Part shown: positions 7,441 to 17,035 of the stretch, one piece after another
Numbering within the stretch: the first letter of the stretch is position 1
Layout of the letters: every line of letters starts with the position of its first letter
Origin: Pseudomonas sp. GCEP-101
Lineage (GTDB): Bacteria; Pseudomonadota; Gammaproteobacteria; Pseudomonadales; Pseudomonadaceae
Reading direction: 5' to 3'
DNA: 64,000 nt
Assembly (NCBI RefSeq): GCF_025133575.1
Contig: NZ_CP104011.1
Location: 3,604,965-3,668,964, forward strand
The notes under the pieces: generated by a model
The model's input: only the letters and a program-made list of their open reading frames with translations
The model's database searches: none
What the model was told of the DNA's origin: nothing
Position numbers and translations under genes: made by a program

Positions 7441-8295
7441 TCAGTCGCCCTTGGCCACCGGACGCCGGGCGTCGGTGATCCATTCGCTCCAGGAGCCGGC
7501 ATACAGGCGGCCCAGCGGGTAACCGGCCAGGCTCAGGGCGAACAGGTTGTGGCAGGCGGTGACGCCGGAGCCGCAGTAGGCCACCAGGTCCTCGGCGGGG
7601 CGGCCGCGCAGCAGGGCGGCAAAGCGCTGGTGCAGGTGTTCCGGGCGCAGGAAGCGGCCGTCGCTGCCGAGGTTGTCGGTGAAGGCTGCGCACTGGGCGC
7701 CAGGGATGTGCCCGGCGACCGGGTCGATGGGTTCGATCTCGCCACGAAAGCGCGGCAGGCCGCGGGCGTCGATCAGCGGGAGCCCGGCGTCGCCCAGTTT
7801 CGCGGCCAGTTCGTTGGCGCTGATCAGCAGGCTGTTGTCCGGCTCGCCGGTGAAATCGCCGGGGCGCAGTGGCGATTCGGCGGTGGTCAGGCGCAGGCCG
7901 GCGTTGCGCCAGGCGGTCAGGCCGCCATCGAGCAGGTAGACGCCCTCGCGCTTGCCCAGCCACAGCAGCAGCCACCAGGCGCGGGCGGCGAAGGCGCCGG
8001 GGCCGTCGTCGTACAGCACCACTTCGCTGTCGGCGTTGAGCCCCCAGGCGCGCAGGTGTTCCTGCAGATGCTGCGGATCGGGCAGCGGGTGGCGGCCGGT
8101 GACGCCGGGGATGACGGACGAGGAAAGGTCGCGGTTGAGGTCGGCGAAATGCGCGCCGGGGATATGGTTTTCCTGGTAACTGCGCGCGCCATAGGCCGGA
8201 TCTTCGAGGGCGAAGCGGCAGTCGAGCAGAACCAGGTTCGGGTCATCGAGGCGGGCGGCCAGTTGCTCGGGGGTGAGCAGGCGGGCGTGGGTCAT
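7441..8295 (-). CDS. sseA: 3-mercaptopyruvate/thiosulfate sulfurtransferase, SseA type
   Basis: A 284-aa two-domain rhodanese. The inactive N-terminal rhodanese domain covers about residues 1-140 (LLDCRFALEDP, HIPGAHFADLNRDLS, VLYDDG). The catalytic C-terminal domain contains GHIPGA and the active loop VAYCGSGVTACHN. The loop CGSGVTA is the form typical of 3-mercaptopyruvate sulfurtransferases rather than thiosulfate rhodaneses (CRKGVTA). The enzyme moves sulfur from 3-mercaptopyruvate to a thiol acceptor or cyanide in the cytoplasm. ATG 8295 follows CAGGAAC. In PAO1 a similar gene (PA1292) also lies near rnd. Confidence 0.92.
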   Translation of the reverse strand: MTHARLLTPEQLAARLDDPNLVLLDCRFALEDPAYGARSYQENHIPGAHFADLNRDLSSSVIPGVTGRHPLPDPQHLQEHLRAWGLNADSEVVLYDDGPGAFAARAWWLLLWLGKREGVYLLDGGLTAWRNAGLRLTTAESPLRPGDFTGEPDNSLLISANELAAKLGDAGLPLIDARGLPRFRGEIEPIDPVAGHIPGAQCAAFTDNLGSDGRFLRPEHLHQRFAALLRGRPAEDLVAYCGSGVTACHNLFALSLAGYPLGRLYAGSWSEWITDARRPVAKGD

Positions 8296-8375
8296 GGGCG
8301 CGTTCCTGTGTCGTGACAAGGCTTTGGCGCATCATAAGGCTTGTACGATGAAAAGTTGGTGGGGAGTTGGCGAAC

Positions 8376-9170
8376 ATGCACAACCAGCAATCGGTGCCGC
8401 GCAAGGCCGGCCCGCTGCGCGTCGCCCTGGTGGGCCTGGCGACCGTTCTGATCACCCTGGGCTACAGCGTGCGGGTCCTCGCGCTGGGCGCTGTCGGCCG
8501 ACTGCGCCGCAGCAAGGTCGACGGCTTCACCCGCGACTGGTCCGGCAGCCTGCTGCGCCTGACCGGCGCGCGCCTGAGCCGTCATGGCGAGGTGCCCGAC
8601 TTCGGCGATGGCCGCCGCTACATGATCCTGTGCACCCATTCGAGCTTCTACGACATCCCGGCGATCTTCGTGACCCTGCCCGGTTCGATCCGCATGCTGG
8701 CCAAGCGCGAGTTGTTCGCCGTGCCGGTGTGGGGCGCGGCGATGCGCGCGGCGGAGTTTCCCTCCATCGACCGGCACAACCGCCACCAGGCTATGGCCGA
8801 CCTGGCTAAGGCGCGCGAGATGATGGAAAGCGGCATCGTGCTGTGGGCGGCGCCCGAGGGCACGCGCTCGCGGGATGGCAAGCTGCAGCCGTTCAAGAAG
8901 GGCTGCTTCCGCCTGGCCCAGCAGACCGACGCGATCATCGTGCCGGTGGCGATCCGCGGCATCCAGCAGCTGCTGCCGGCCGGGGGCCTGAAGCTGAACA
9001 TCGGCACGCCGGTGGAAGTGCATGTCGGCGCGCCGATCGACTCCACCGCATTCACCGAGCGGGGCATCGATGCGCTGATGAGCGAGGTACGCCAGCGCAT
9101 GCAGGAACTGCTGGAGCCCTCCGCCGCGCCCGCGCCGGCACCCGCCCTGAAGGAGCAGGCGCCGGCCTGA
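8376..9170 (+). CDS. 1-acyl-sn-glycerol-3-phosphate acyltransferase, PlsC family
   Basis: A 264-aa membrane-associated acyltransferase. The hydrophobic N-terminal segment (VALVGLATVLITLGYSVRVLALG) is followed by the PlsC domain. The catalytic HX4D motif appears as HSSFYD (about residue 90), with EGTRSRDG and the substrate motif FKKGCFRLAQ. VPVAIRG is the final block. Such enzymes acylate lysophosphatidic acid or related lysolipids. The last 20 residues are Ala/Pro-rich and probably disordered. The ATG at 8376 has GGGGAG nine bases upstream; a TTG at 8367 is also in frame. It is convergent with the next gene. Confidence 0.9.
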   Translation: MHNQQSVPRKAGPLRVALVGLATVLITLGYSVRVLALGAVGRLRRSKVDGFTRDWSGSLLRLTGARLSRHGEVPDFGDGRRYMILCTHSSFYDIPAIFVTLPGSIRMLAKRELFAVPVWGAAMRAAEFPSIDRHNRHQAMADLAKAREMMESGIVLWAAPEGTRSRDGKLQPFKKGCFRLAQQTDAIIVPVAIRGIQQLLPAGGLKLNIGTPVEVHVGAPIDSTAFTERGIDALMSEVRQRMQELLEPSAAPAPAPALKEQAPA

Positions 9171-9191
9171 GCGTCAGTGCAGTGGGAGCCT

Positions 9192-10253
9192 TCAGCGGAT
9201 GTTTAGCCGGCCGATGCGGTCGTTCTCCAGACTGCCCAGGTACAGCACGCCGTTCACCGGCTTGGCCGACGTCACCATGCGCAGGTGCTGGCCGCTGGTG
9301 TCGTGCAGGCTGCGCACGATCTCGCCGTGCTCGTTCACCTGGATCACCAGCCCGTAGGGCACCGGCTTGGGCAGCACGGCGCGCGGCAGCTTGGTGAGCT
9401 GGCGCTTCAGCCAGGGCATCTGCTGGATCACATCGGCATCCGCCTTGCGCGGTGAGGGCAGGGCGACCCAGAACGTACCGCTGCGATCGCCGGCGAGGTT
9501 GTCCGGCAGGCCCGGCAGGTTGTCGACGAACACGTCATGTTGCCCGGCCTTGTCGCCGGTGAGCCAGTAGCGGGTGATGCGGTAGCGGTAGGTCTCGTTG
9601 ACCAGCACGAAGTCCTCGTGCTGCGACAGCGCCACGCCATTGGCGAAATACAAATCCTTGAGCAGCGTCTCGGTCTTGCCGGTGGCCGGGTCGTAACGCA
9701 GCAGGCGGCCATGGGGACGGGCCTCGAGCAGATCGAGGATGTAGTCCGGCTGGTGGAAACGGCTGGAAGCGTCGCTGAAATAGATGCGGCCGTCGCTGGC
9801 AATGTCCAGGTCATCGGTGAAGGCGAAGGGGATTCCGTCAGCCGAATCGGTCAGCACGCGAATCTTGCCTTGCGGGTTGATCTCCAGCAGCCCCTTCCAG
9901 GCGTCGGCGACGATGAGATTACCGCTCTTGTCGAACGCCAGCCCCAGCGGGCGGCCGCCGGTCTGGGCGAAGGTTTCGGCCTTGCCCTCGGCGCCGATGC
10001 GCACGATGCGCCCGTCATCCAGCCCGGCGAACACGCGGCCCTGGCTGTCCACGGCGGTGTCTTCGGGGCCGACGATCTGGCCCTGGGCGAGCAGTTCGGC
10101 CTTCATCAGCGTGTCGTTGGGTTCCAGTACGCCGGTCATCGCCGGCGCCTTGGGCGGCGTCCAGGCCAGCGGGTCGATGGGGCTGGGCGTGAGCGCCAGG
10201 TAGACCGCGAGGGCTACGACCAGCAGGACGACCAGTCCGAGGAGTTTTTTCAT
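9192..10253 (-). CDS. SMP-30/strictosidine synthase-like beta-propeller protein, membrane anchored
   Basis: A 353-aa protein with one N-terminal hydrophobic anchor (MKKLLGLVVLLVVALAVYLA) and a six-bladed propeller domain facing the periplasm. Family blocks seen include GPEDTAVDSQGRVFAGLDDG, RPLGLAFDKSGNLIVADAWK and YFSDASSRF, then LLRYDPATGKTETLLKDLYFANGVALS, typical of the strictosidine synthase/APMAP group of gluconolactonase-like hydrolases. These bind a metal and usually hydrolyse lactones or esters, but the substrate here is unknown. ATG 10253 is the start that gives the anchor. The same gene type precedes rnd in PAO1. Confidence 0.85.
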   Translation of the reverse strand: MKKLLGLVVLLVVALAVYLALTPSPIDPLAWTPPKAPAMTGVLEPNDTLMKAELLAQGQIVGPEDTAVDSQGRVFAGLDDGRIVRIGAEGKAETFAQTGGRPLGLAFDKSGNLIVADAWKGLLEINPQGKIRVLTDSADGIPFAFTDDLDIASDGRIYFSDASSRFHQPDYILDLLEARPHGRLLRYDPATGKTETLLKDLYFANGVALSQHEDFVLVNETYRYRITRYWLTGDKAGQHDVFVDNLPGLPDNLAGDRSGTFWVALPSPRKADADVIQQMPWLKRQLTKLPRAVLPKPVPYGLVIQVNEHGEIVRSLHDTSGQHLRMVTSAKPVNGVLYLGSLENDRIGRLNIR

Positions 10254-10360
10254 GCGCAAGCTGCCTTCTTGTCGTTGTGGGCGGGGCAAAGCGTAGAAGT
10301 TGCCATGCAGTCATCACAGACCGATGGCCGAGTGGAATGCTCGCACATCCAGCATCTCTA

Positions 10361-10366
10361 TATAAT
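10361..10366 (+). promoter_or_regulatory. Consensus -10 element of the rnd promoter
   Basis: A perfect TATAAT lies 27 bases before the start codon used for rnd. No convincing -35 hexamer is seen 16-18 bases upstream. Confidence 0.5.
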
Positions 10367-10393
10367 GCGCGCACCGAAACGAAGGAGATGTTC

Positions 10394-11527
10394 GTGACCG
10401 TCCTCGACATACAGTGGATTCGCGACGATGCCACCCTGGAGCGCAAGTGCCAGGATTGGAAAGAACTGCCGTACCTCGCGCTCGATACCGAGTTCATGCG
10501 TGTCGATACCTTCTATCCGGCCGCCGGGCTGGTGCAGGTGGGCGACGGCAGTGGCGTGTGGCTGATCGACCCGCTGCTGATCCGCGACTGGTCGCCGTTC
10601 GCCGCGGTGCTGGAATCGCCGCTGGTGGTGAAGGTGTTCCACGCCTGCGGCGAGGACCTGGAAGTCTTCCAGCGCCTGACCGGCAGCCTGCCGCAGCCGC
10701 TGTTCGACACCCAGCTGGCCGCCGCCTACCTGGGCATGCCGCATTCCATGGGGTACTCCCGGCTGGTGCTGGAAATCCTCGGCCTCGACCTGCCCAAGGA
10801 CGAAACCCGCTCCGACTGGCTGCAGCGCCCGCTGACCGACATGCAGGTGCGCTACGCCGCCGAGGACGTGCAGCACCTGGCCGAGGTCTACGTGAAGCTA
10901 GCACCGCGCCTGAGCGACGAGAAGCTGCAGTGGCTGCTGGCCGACGGCACCGACCTGACCCTTAACCAGAACCGCGTCAGCGACCCGCAGGAGGCCTACC
11001 TCGACGTCAAGCTGGCGTGGAAGCTGGACCGCCAGCAACTGGCCGTGCTGCGGGAGTTGTGCGTCTGGCGCGAGGAACAGGCGCGCCTGCGCAACAAGCC
11101 GCGCAACCACATTCTGCGCGAGCACACCCTGTGGCCGCTGGCGCGCTTCCAGCCCAGCGACAAGGTCGCCCTGGCCCGCATCGATGACATGCACCCGCGC
11201 ACCGTGCGCCAGGACGGCGATACCCTGATCGCGCTGATCGCCCACGCGGCGAAACTGCCCGAGTCCGCCTGGCCGCAGACCCTGCCCGAGCCGCTGCCGC
11301 GCGAAGTCACGCCGGTGCTGAAGAAGCTGCGCGAAGTCGGCCAGAAGCAGGCCGAGCGCCTGGAAATGGCGCCCGAACTGATGTTGCGCAAGAAGATTCT
11401 CGAAGCCCTGCTCAAGACCGGCTGGCCCAACGGCCCCTACCACCTGCCCGATTCGCTGCAAGGCTGGCGCCGCGAGCTGATGGGGCAGGCCCTGCTGGAC
11501 AGCCTGGCTGCCCCCACTGCCGAATAA
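10394..11527 (+). CDS. rnd: Ribonuclease D
   Basis: A 377-aa 3'-5' exoribonuclease that trims tRNA precursors. The DEDD exonuclease domain shows [14 protein letters not shown] (first Asp and Glu), [13 protein letters not shown], and YAAEDVQHL (last Asp with Tyr, the DEDDy type). Two HRDC domains follow: the first around [16 protein letters not shown], and the second (about 300-375) more diverged. Length matches E. coli RNase D (375 aa). The start is a judgement call. AAGGAG at 10382-10387 touches an ATG at 10388 but sits at ideal spacing from the GTG at 10394, so I use the GTG. The downstream ycgL gene is 16 bases away and probably co-transcribed. Confidence 0.93.
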   Translation: MTVLDIQWIRDDATLERKCQDWKELPYLALDTEFMRVDTFYPAAGLVQVGDGSGVWLIDPLLIRDWSPFAAVLESPLVVKVFHACGEDLEVFQRLTGSLPQPLFDTQLAAAYLGMPHSMGYSRLVLEILGLDLPKDETRSDWLQRPLTDMQVRYAAEDVQHLAEVYVKLAPRLSDEKLQWLLADGTDLTLNQNRVSDPQEAYLDVKLAWKLDRQQLAVLRELCVWREEQARLRNKPRNHILREHTLWPLARFQPSDKVALARIDDMHPRTVRQDGDTLIALIAHAAKLPESAWPQTLPEPLPREVTPVLKKLREVGQKQAERLEMAPELMLRKKILEALLKTGWPNGPYHLPDSLQGWRRELMGQALLDSLAAPTAE

Positions 11528-11543
11528 CGCGGAAAATCAGACC

Positions 11544-11837
11544 ATGAAACGCATCTGCTCCATCTACAAGAGTCCGCGCAAGAACGAGATGTACCTGTAC
11601 GTCGACAAGCGCGAAGCCCTGAGCCGCGTGCCCGAGGCGCTGCTCGCCGCGTTCGGCGCGCCGCAACACACCTTCGACCTGGTGCTGAGCCCGGAACGCC
11701 AGCTGGCCCGCGAGGACATCAACGTGGTGCTGGAGAACATCGAGAAGCAGGGTTTCCACCTGCAGATGCCGCCGGCGGAAGAGGAGTACATCCAGCACCT
11801 GCCCGAGGAATTGCTGCGGCGCAACGACCCGGTCTGA
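11544..11837 (+). CDS. ycgL: YcgL domain protein
   Basis: A 97-aa protein of the YcgL family (DUF709). It has the conserved start [20 protein letters not shown], the block [10 protein letters not shown], and a C-terminal segment with [10 protein letters not shown]. YcgL has a small alpha/beta fold with unknown function; it is almost always found beside rnd in gammaproteobacteria, as here. The short gap to rnd supports an operon. A large nested palindrome lies 23 bases past the stop. Confidence 0.92.
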   Translation: MKRICSIYKSPRKNEMYLYVDKREALSRVPEALLAAFGAPQHTFDLVLSPERQLAREDINVVLENIEKQGFHLQMPPAEEEYIQHLPEELLRRNDPV

Positions 11838-11859
11838 CCGGGACTGCCTGGTCATTCCC

Positions 11860-11910
11860 CTCAGGCCGCGTATCGCCCAGTGCTGGCACTGTGCAAATAC
11901 GCGGCCTGAG
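11860..11910. repeat. Nested palindrome downstream of ycgL
   Basis: The 14-base arm CTCAGGCCGCGTAT at 11860-11873 is perfectly inverted at 11897-11910. The 23-base interior holds a second perfect palindrome, CAGTGC-tg-GCACTG (11878-11891). There is no T tract next to it, so it is not a standard terminator. Confidence 0.85.
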
Positions 11911-12085
11911 CGCATTATGCAGGGGTAAAAAGGGTTCAACGGAGCGGAACGCTTGGTCTCTGGCTGTGTCTATAGCCGCCTGACTTCCCTAGAACTGATG
12001 ACGATTTCCCCAGGGAAGCTCCCTTGAAGCGAGTCCAGATGCGCCAGCCGGATACCCACCACCGTTCGAAGCGAAAGGCCTGACC

Positions 12086-13018
12086 ATGCGCCTGCTCGTA
12101 CTCGATCGTGAACATTCCCTGTATGCCGCCCTGCTGATGGCGGCCGAACCCCGTCTGACGGTGATCTCCGGCAGCGATCCGGACAAGCTGCTGGAAGCGG
12201 CCGCGGAGTGCCCCGTGTGGCTCGGCGAGCCGACCCTCGCCGCGCAACTGCTGCGCCAGGGCGTGCACCCGGTGTGGATCCAGTCCAGCTGGGCCGGCAT
12301 CACCCCGCTGCTGGCGGACGACCTGCCCAAGGACTATGCCCTGACCCGCGCCGTCGGCATCTTCGGCCAGGTCATGACCGAATACCTGCTCACCTACATG
12401 CTCGCCCACGAGCGGCAGTTCCTCGGCCGGCTCGCCAGCCAGGTCGGCGTGCAGTGGGACGACCGCGCACCGGGCAGCCTGAGTGGTCGGCATGTCCTCA
12501 TCGTCGGCACCGGCGAGATCGGCCAGGCGGTGGCGCATATGCTGGCGCCCTTTGGCGTGGAGCTCGTCGGCGTGGCGAAGAACCCGCGCACCCTGGTGCC
12601 CTTCGGCCGCATGGGTGGGCTGGATGACCTGCCGCGCCTGGCCGAGACGGCCGACTACGTGATCAATCTGCTGCCTGATACCCCGGAAACTGCCGATATC
12701 TACAACCTCGCGCTGTTCCAGCGGATGAAGCCCACCGCGCTGTTCCTCAACGCCGGGCGTGGCACGTCGGTGGTGGATGAGGACCTGGTCGCCGCGCTGG
12801 AAGCCAACCAGCTGGCCGGCGCGGTGATCGACGTCTGCCGCCAGGAGCCGCTGCCGGCTTCGCACCCGTTCTGGCATACGCCGCGCCTGCTGCTCACCGG
12901 GCACACCGCCGCGCCGACGCTGCCGAGCCTGCTGATCGACCTGTTCCGCGACAACCTCACGCGCTTCTGGGCGGGGCAGGCCATGCGCGGCGAAGTGGAT
13001 TTCGCCCGCGGCTACTGA
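12086..13018 (+). CDS. D-2-hydroxyacid dehydrogenase, glyoxylate/hydroxypyruvate reductase A-like
   Basis: A 310-aa NAD(P)-dependent oxidoreductase of the D-isomer 2-hydroxyacid dehydrogenase family. The Rossmann motif is VLIVGTGEIGQAVAHMLAPFG (about residues 139-159). The catalytic Arg lies in LFLNAGRGTSVVDEDLV, the Glu in DVCRQEPLP, and the His in LTGHTAAPT. The form with a short, diverged N-terminal domain fits the GhrA subgroup, which reduces glyoxylate and hydroxypyruvate. The 248-base upstream gap carries the nested palindrome at 11860-11910. A strong terminator follows. The exact substrate is inferred from subgroup resemblance only. Confidence 0.88.
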   Translation: MRLLVLDREHSLYAALLMAAEPRLTVISGSDPDKLLEAAAECPVWLGEPTLAAQLLRQGVHPVWIQSSWAGITPLLADDLPKDYALTRAVGIFGQVMTEYLLTYMLAHERQFLGRLASQVGVQWDDRAPGSLSGRHVLIVGTGEIGQAVAHMLAPFGVELVGVAKNPRTLVPFGRMGGLDDLPRLAETADYVINLLPDTPETADIYNLALFQRMKPTALFLNAGRGTSVVDEDLVAALEANQLAGAVIDVCRQEPLPASHPFWHTPRLLLTGHTAAPTLPSLLIDLFRDNLTRFWAGQAMRGEVDFARGY

Positions 13019-13033
13019 CCGCTCGCCGACGTG

Positions 13034-13060
13034 AAAAAGGCCCCGCAAGGGGCCTTTTTC
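13034..13060. terminator. Rho-independent terminator
   Basis: AAAAAGGCCCC-gcaa-GGGGCCTTTTT follows the hydroxyacid dehydrogenase; its A and T tracts make it usable on both strands. Confidence 0.92.
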
Positions 13061-13075
13061 GTTGAAGCGCTTTTC

Positions 13076-13147
13076 GTAGGAGCGAGCTTGCTCGCGACCC
13101 TGCACGGCACGGTGCCAAGCGGTTCGCGAGCAAGCTCGCTCCTCTAG
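13076..13147. repeat. REPIN-like inverted repeat, family A
   Basis: The left arm GTAGGAGCGAGCTTGCTCGC is mirrored by TTCGCGAGCAAGCTCGCTCC, then CTCTAG instead of the usual CTACAG. Confidence 0.88.
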
Positions 13148-13167
13148 GTCGGCCTCACTGTAGCCCT

Positions 13168-13215
13168 GCAGGAGCGCGCCATGCGCGCGATCGCGGGCAT
13201 GGCCCGCTCCTACAG
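13168..13215. repeat. REP-like element, family A variant
   Basis: GCAGGAGCGCGCCATGCGCG ... GGCATGGCCCGCTCCTACAG is a 48-base variant with GCGCGCC and GGCCCGC arms, directly after another copy. Confidence 0.8.
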
Positions 13216-13229
13216 GGAGTCGTGTTCAG

Positions 13230-13823
13230 TCAGAGCGAGAAATCGCCCTCGGCGACGATCTCCGCCAGCGGGCGGCGGGTGTTGGGGATTTCGCGGGCCT
13301 GCAGGCTCTCGGAGAGGATCGCCTTGTCGCCCAGCTTGCCGATGGCAATCACCGCGTGGATTTCATGGTCCGCCGGGACCTTCAGCTCGGTGCGCGCCAG
13401 TTCGCGGTCGAAGCCGGCCATGCCGTGGGTGTGCCAGCCGGCCAGGCTCGCCTGCAGGGCGAGGAAGCCCCAGGCGGAACCGGTGTCGAAGCTGTGCCAC
13501 AGGGCGGGCTTCTCTTCGCTGGAGCCGGGCGGGGCGAAGGTGGTCTTCGACAGCACGACGACCAGCGCCGACGCATGCTGCGCCCAGCTGCGGTTGAATT
13601 CGCCGAGCAGGTTCAGGTAACGCTGCCAGTTCGGCGTGTCGCGCAGGGCGAAGAGGAAGCGCCAGGGCTGCGAGTTGAACGAAGACGGCGCCCAGCGCGC
13701 GGCCTCGATGAAGCTCAGCAGGGTCTCCTGGGGAATGGCTTCGCCGTTGAAGGCGCGGGGCGACCAGCGATTGATGAACTGCGGGTCGATCGGGTGCTCG
13801 GAAACGCGAGGATTGGCGCTCAT
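13230..13823 (-). CDS. Nitroreductase family FMN-dependent oxidoreductase
   Basis: A 197-aa flavoprotein of the nitroreductase superfamily. FMN-binding features are RWSPRAF near the N-terminus, and [16 protein letters not shown], carrying the Ser and Gln that contact the flavin. The C-terminal part has [22 protein letters not shown], with the phosphate-binding Arg typical of this fold. The central region ([24 protein letters not shown]) is the dimer and active-site helix. Such enzymes reduce nitro compounds, quinones or enones with NAD(P)H. The ATG at 13823 follows CAAGGAGCCACC. It is transcribed divergently from ycgN. The physiological substrate is unknown. Confidence 0.9.
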   Translation of the reverse strand: MSANPRVSEHPIDPQFINRWSPRAFNGEAIPQETLLSFIEAARWAPSSFNSQPWRFLFALRDTPNWQRYLNLLGEFNRSWAQHASALVVVLSKTTFAPPGSSEEKPALWHSFDTGSAWGFLALQASLAGWHTHGMAGFDRELARTELKVPADHEIHAVIAIGKLGDKAILSESLQAREIPNTRRPLAEIVAEGDFSL

Positions 13824-14069
13824 GGTGGCTCCTTGAAGGGGGGAATCTGCCGATGGTGCCGTGGTCGGCCGGGCATCGCGGTGGGATCGGGTGCAAGGCG
13901 GGTCGCGCGGCACTGTGGAAAAGGCAGGCGGACCGCACCCGTGGGCCGATCAAACTACCCAGCGCCGCTCGCTCTGGCAAGCGCGGCACGGTCAATGGTC
14001 GCCTGCGCTTGGCCTGGGCGCGCGGCGGGCTTAGACTTTGCGCCCCGTGAAATCGCCCCTGACGCAAAA

Positions 14070-14519
14070 ATGGCCGCCAAAGTCGAACCCTTCTGGAAAC
14101 GCAAGACCCTCGACCAGCTCGATCAGGACGAGTGGGAGTCGCTGTGCGACGGCTGCGGCCTGTGCTGCCTGCAGAAGCTGGAAGACGAGGACGACGGCAC
14201 CGTCTACTACACGCGCATCGCCTGCAAGCTGCTGGACCTGAAGACCTGCCGCTGCACCGACTACGCCAACCGCCGCGCCAGCGTGCCCGACTGCATCCAG
14301 CTCACCCCGGCGCAGGCCGACGAGTTCCGCTGGCTGCCGCCGACCTGCGGCTACCGTCTGGTGTCCGAAGGCAAGGACCTGCCGCTGTGGCACCACCTGG
14401 TCTGCGGCGATCCGGACGCGGTGCACCACGAGCGGATTTCCCAGTCCGGACGCATGCTCGCCGAGGGCTCGGTGCCCGAGGACGACTGGGAAGAGCACCT
14501 GATCTTCCGCGCCGGCTGA
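14070..14519 (+). CDS. ycgN: YcgN family cysteine-cluster protein (UPF0260)
   Basis: A 149-aa protein with the CxxCxxCC signature ([10 protein letters not shown], about residues 27-36) of the zinc/iron-chelating UPF0126/YkgJ-like superfamily. Further cysteines occur in [30 protein letters not shown] and HLVCGDP. The conserved start [20 protein letters not shown] identifies YcgN. Its function is unknown but it is likely a metal- or cluster-binding enzyme component. The ATG at 14070 has only a weak ribosome site. The rnd-ycgL-ycgN clustering is shared with PAO1. Confidence 0.92.
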   Translation: MAAKVEPFWKRKTLDQLDQDEWESLCDGCGLCCLQKLEDEDDGTVYYTRIACKLLDLKTCRCTDYANRRASVPDCIQLTPAQADEFRWLPPTCGYRLVSEGKDLPLWHHLVCGDPDAVHHERISQSGRMLAEGSVPEDDWEEHLIFRAG

Positions 14520-14537
14520 TCCTGCCGGCGGAATTCG

Positions 14538-14873
14538 TCAGTCGCGCAGCCAGTAGCAGGCCTCTTCGCCGGACAGTGGTTTCTCCGCGTCCGGCAGCGC
14601 CACGCGCTTTTCCCACAGCGGGAACCAGCGCTCGTCCTTCTCGTCATCGATGGTCGCCGGGCGCACCTGGGCGCGGAAGCGTCGCTCGCACGCGCCCCAT
14701 TGCACGAAGTTGACCTGCGCCTCGATCAGGCTCACGGCGTTGGCGCCGCCGCGCGCGTCGGGGAAGCAGAGCTGCAGGTGGTCGTCTTCCCAGAAGCATA
14801 TTTCACAGGTTTCGTACGACCCCGGAGGGTCGCCGAAGCTGAAGTAGCCGCAGCAGGGGCAGGTATAGAGCAT
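14538..14873 (-). CDS. Cysteine-rich CPCC domain protein
   Basis: A 111-aa protein beginning [20 protein letters not shown], then CEICFWEDDHLQL, which is the CPCC zinc-ribbon-like domain (two C-x2-C knuckles). The rest has no recognisable motif. Its start codon overlaps the stop of the oligopeptidase gene by one base (TGATG at 14875-14871), so it is translationally coupled to that gene. CPCC proteins are widespread accessory proteins with no established role; some sit near toxin-immunity loci, but nothing here suggests that. Confidence 0.85.
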   Translation of the reverse strand: MLYTCPCCGYFSFGDPPGSYETCEICFWEDDHLQLCFPDARGGANAVSLIEAQVNFVQWGACERRFRAQVRPATIDDEKDERWFPLWEKRVALPDAEKPLSGEEACYWLRD

Positions 14874-16933
14874 CAGGCGTTGCCGTCGATGCCCAGTACC
14901 TTGAGCAGGAAGGCGTACTCCAGCGCCACGTCCTTCAGGCCCTGGTAGCGGCCGCTCATGCCGCCGTGGCCGGCGCCCAGGTCGGTCTTGAGCAGCAGCA
15001 GGTTGCTGTCGGTCTTGCTCACCCGCAGCTTGGCTACCCACTTGGCCGCTTCCCAGTACTGCACGCGGCTGTCGTTGTACCCGGCGACCACCAGCAGGGC
15101 GGGGTAGTCCTGGGCGCTGACGTTCTCGTAGGGCGCGTAGGCGCGGATGCGCTCGTAGACCTCCGGCTCCTGCGGGTTGCCCCACTCGTCGTACTCGGTG
15201 ACGGTGAGCGGCAGGTCGGGGTTGAGCATGCTGTTGAGCACGTCGACGAAGGGCACCTCGGCGATGGCCGCGGCGAACAGCTGCGGGCGCTGGTTGAGTA
15301 CCGCGCCGATCAGCAGGCCGCCGGCGCTGCCGCCGCTGATGGCCAACTGCGCCGGGGTGCTGTAGCCATGCTTGAGCAGGTGCTCGGCGCAGGCGATGAA
15401 GTCGCTGAAGGTGTTCTGCTTGTGCTCCAGCTTGCCGGCGCGGTACCAGGCTTCGCCCAGCTCGCCGCCGCCGCGCACGTGGGCGATGGCGAAGACGAAA
15501 CCGCGCTCCAGCAGGCTCAGGCGGGCGTGGGAGAACCACGGGTCGAGGCTCTCGCCGTACGCGCCATAGCCGTAGAGATAGAGCGGCGCCGGCGTGCCGC
15601 GGGCGACGCCTTCGAGCACGTCGCGGCGGCCAACCAGGCTGATCGGCACCTGCACGCCATCGGCAGCGTCGGCCCAGAGGCGGCGGCTTTCGTAGGCGTC
15701 GGCGTCGAACGGGCCTTCCACCGGCGTCTGCTTGAGCACCTTCTGCTCACCGCTGGCAAGGTCCAGCTGGCGAATCTGCGCCGGTCGGTTGAGCGCCTCG
15801 TAGCGCAGGCGGATGACCGGGCTGTCGAACTCCAGGCTGTCCTGCACGTAGAGGTTGTAGGCAGCATCGGGCAAATCCACGCGGTGCGCCGGTTGGCCGT
15901 GCGGGTGCACCTCGACGATCGGCAGGCCGCCTTCGCGCAGGCTCAGGGTCAGGGCACTGGCGCTCAGGGTCAGGCCTTCGAGCATCACCTCGTCGCGGTG
16001 CGCCACCAGCTCGTGCCAGTGCTCGCGGGTCGGCTGCGCTTCGCTGGCGTGGTAGAGCGCGAAGTTGATGCCGGTCTGGTTGCTGCGGATCAGCCAGGCC
16101 CAGTCGCCGTTCAGACGGCCGTGGTCCGGGTAGTACTCATGGCCTTCCTCGCGCGACGCCAGGCAGACGAATTCGCCCTCGGGCGTATTGGCGTCCAGCA
16201 CCCAGGCCTCGCTGGTGGTCTTGCTGTTGAGCAGCAGCACCAGTTGGTGCTCGGAGCTGGCGCGGTAGCAGTTGAGAAAGAAACGACCGTCCGGCTCCTC
16301 GAAGATCAGTTGGGCATCACTGTCGCCCAGGCAGTAGCGATACAGCTTGTGCGGGCGGTGGGTGTCGTCCAGCTCGCCGAAGAACAACGTGCGGTTGTCG
16401 TTGGCCCAGGTCAGGCTGCCGTCGCAGTCCTCGAAGGGCAGGGTGGTGACGCTGCCGTCAGCCAGCTCCTTCACATAGAGGGTGTAGATCTCGTCGCCGC
16501 TGGTATCCAGGCTGTAGGCCAGCTTCGAATGATCGGGGCTGATGCTGAAGGCGCCAACTGACAGAAAGCCGTCGCCCGCCAGTTCGTTCGGGTCCAGCAG
16601 CAGTTGTTCGGCGCTTGCCTCGACGGTCAGCGAGCCATCGGCCGGGCGCGGGCTGCGGTAGTGGCGCGGGTATTCGTCGCCGGCGGTGGTGCGCTGGTAG
16701 TAGAGCCAGGGGCCCCAGGGCGTGGGCAACGACAGGTCGGTCTCGCGGATACGCCCCTTGATCTCCTGGAAGAGCGTTTCGCGCAGCGCTGTCTGAGGAA
16801 GAAGCCGATCTTCCAGGTAGGCATTTTCTGCTTTCAGGTAGTCAAGGACGTCCTCTGAATCGCGGTTTTCCAGCCAGGCATACGGATCGGCGGCGGCTTC
16901 GCGGCGGGCGATGGGGGGCTGACGGTCGGTCAT
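14873..16933 (-). CDS. ptrB: Oligopeptidase B (S9A serine peptidase)
   Basis: A 686-aa cytoplasmic serine peptidase cleaving short peptides after Arg or Lys. An N-terminal beta-propeller (residues about 1-410) is followed by an alpha/beta hydrolase domain. The nucleophile motif is [19 protein letters not shown], the Asp lies near [18 protein letters not shown], and the catalytic His is in [11 protein letters not shown] near the end. [20 protein letters not shown] is a diagnostic block for oligopeptidase B. The ATG at 16933 gives the normal family length; upstream in-frame starts extend into the opposite promoter. It is coupled to the downstream CPCC gene by a TGATG overlap. Confidence 0.94.
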   Translation of the reverse strand: MTDRQPPIARREAAADPYAWLENRDSEDVLDYLKAENAYLEDRLLPQTALRETLFQEIKGRIRETDLSLPTPWGPWLYYQRTTAGDEYPRHYRSPRPADGSLTVEASAEQLLLDPNELAGDGFLSVGAFSISPDHSKLAYSLDTSGDEIYTLYVKELADGSVTTLPFEDCDGSLTWANDNRTLFFGELDDTHRPHKLYRYCLGDSDAQLIFEEPDGRFFLNCYRASSEHQLVLLLNSKTTSEAWVLDANTPEGEFVCLASREEGHEYYPDHGRLNGDWAWLIRSNQTGINFALYHASEAQPTREHWHELVAHRDEVMLEGLTLSASALTLSLREGGLPIVEVHPHGQPAHRVDLPDAAYNLYVQDSLEFDSPVIRLRYEALNRPAQIRQLDLASGEQKVLKQTPVEGPFDADAYESRRLWADAADGVQVPISLVGRRDVLEGVARGTPAPLYLYGYGAYGESLDPWFSHARLSLLERGFVFAIAHVRGGGELGEAWYRAGKLEHKQNTFSDFIACAEHLLKHGYSTPAQLAISGGSAGGLLIGAVLNQRPQLFAAAIAEVPFVDVLNSMLNPDLPLTVTEYDEWGNPQEPEVYERIRAYAPYENVSAQDYPALLVVAGYNDSRVQYWEAAKWVAKLRVSKTDSNLLLLKTDLGAGHGGMSGRYQGLKDVALEYAFLLKVLGIDGNA

Positions 16934-17035
16934 GGCGGCTCCTGGTGGCGGCATGGATGACGCCTGGCTGCGCACCCATGGGGAAAAGCAGCTATCATAC
17001 GCACCCCTCTGTCGACACCGCACGTACGCACGCGC

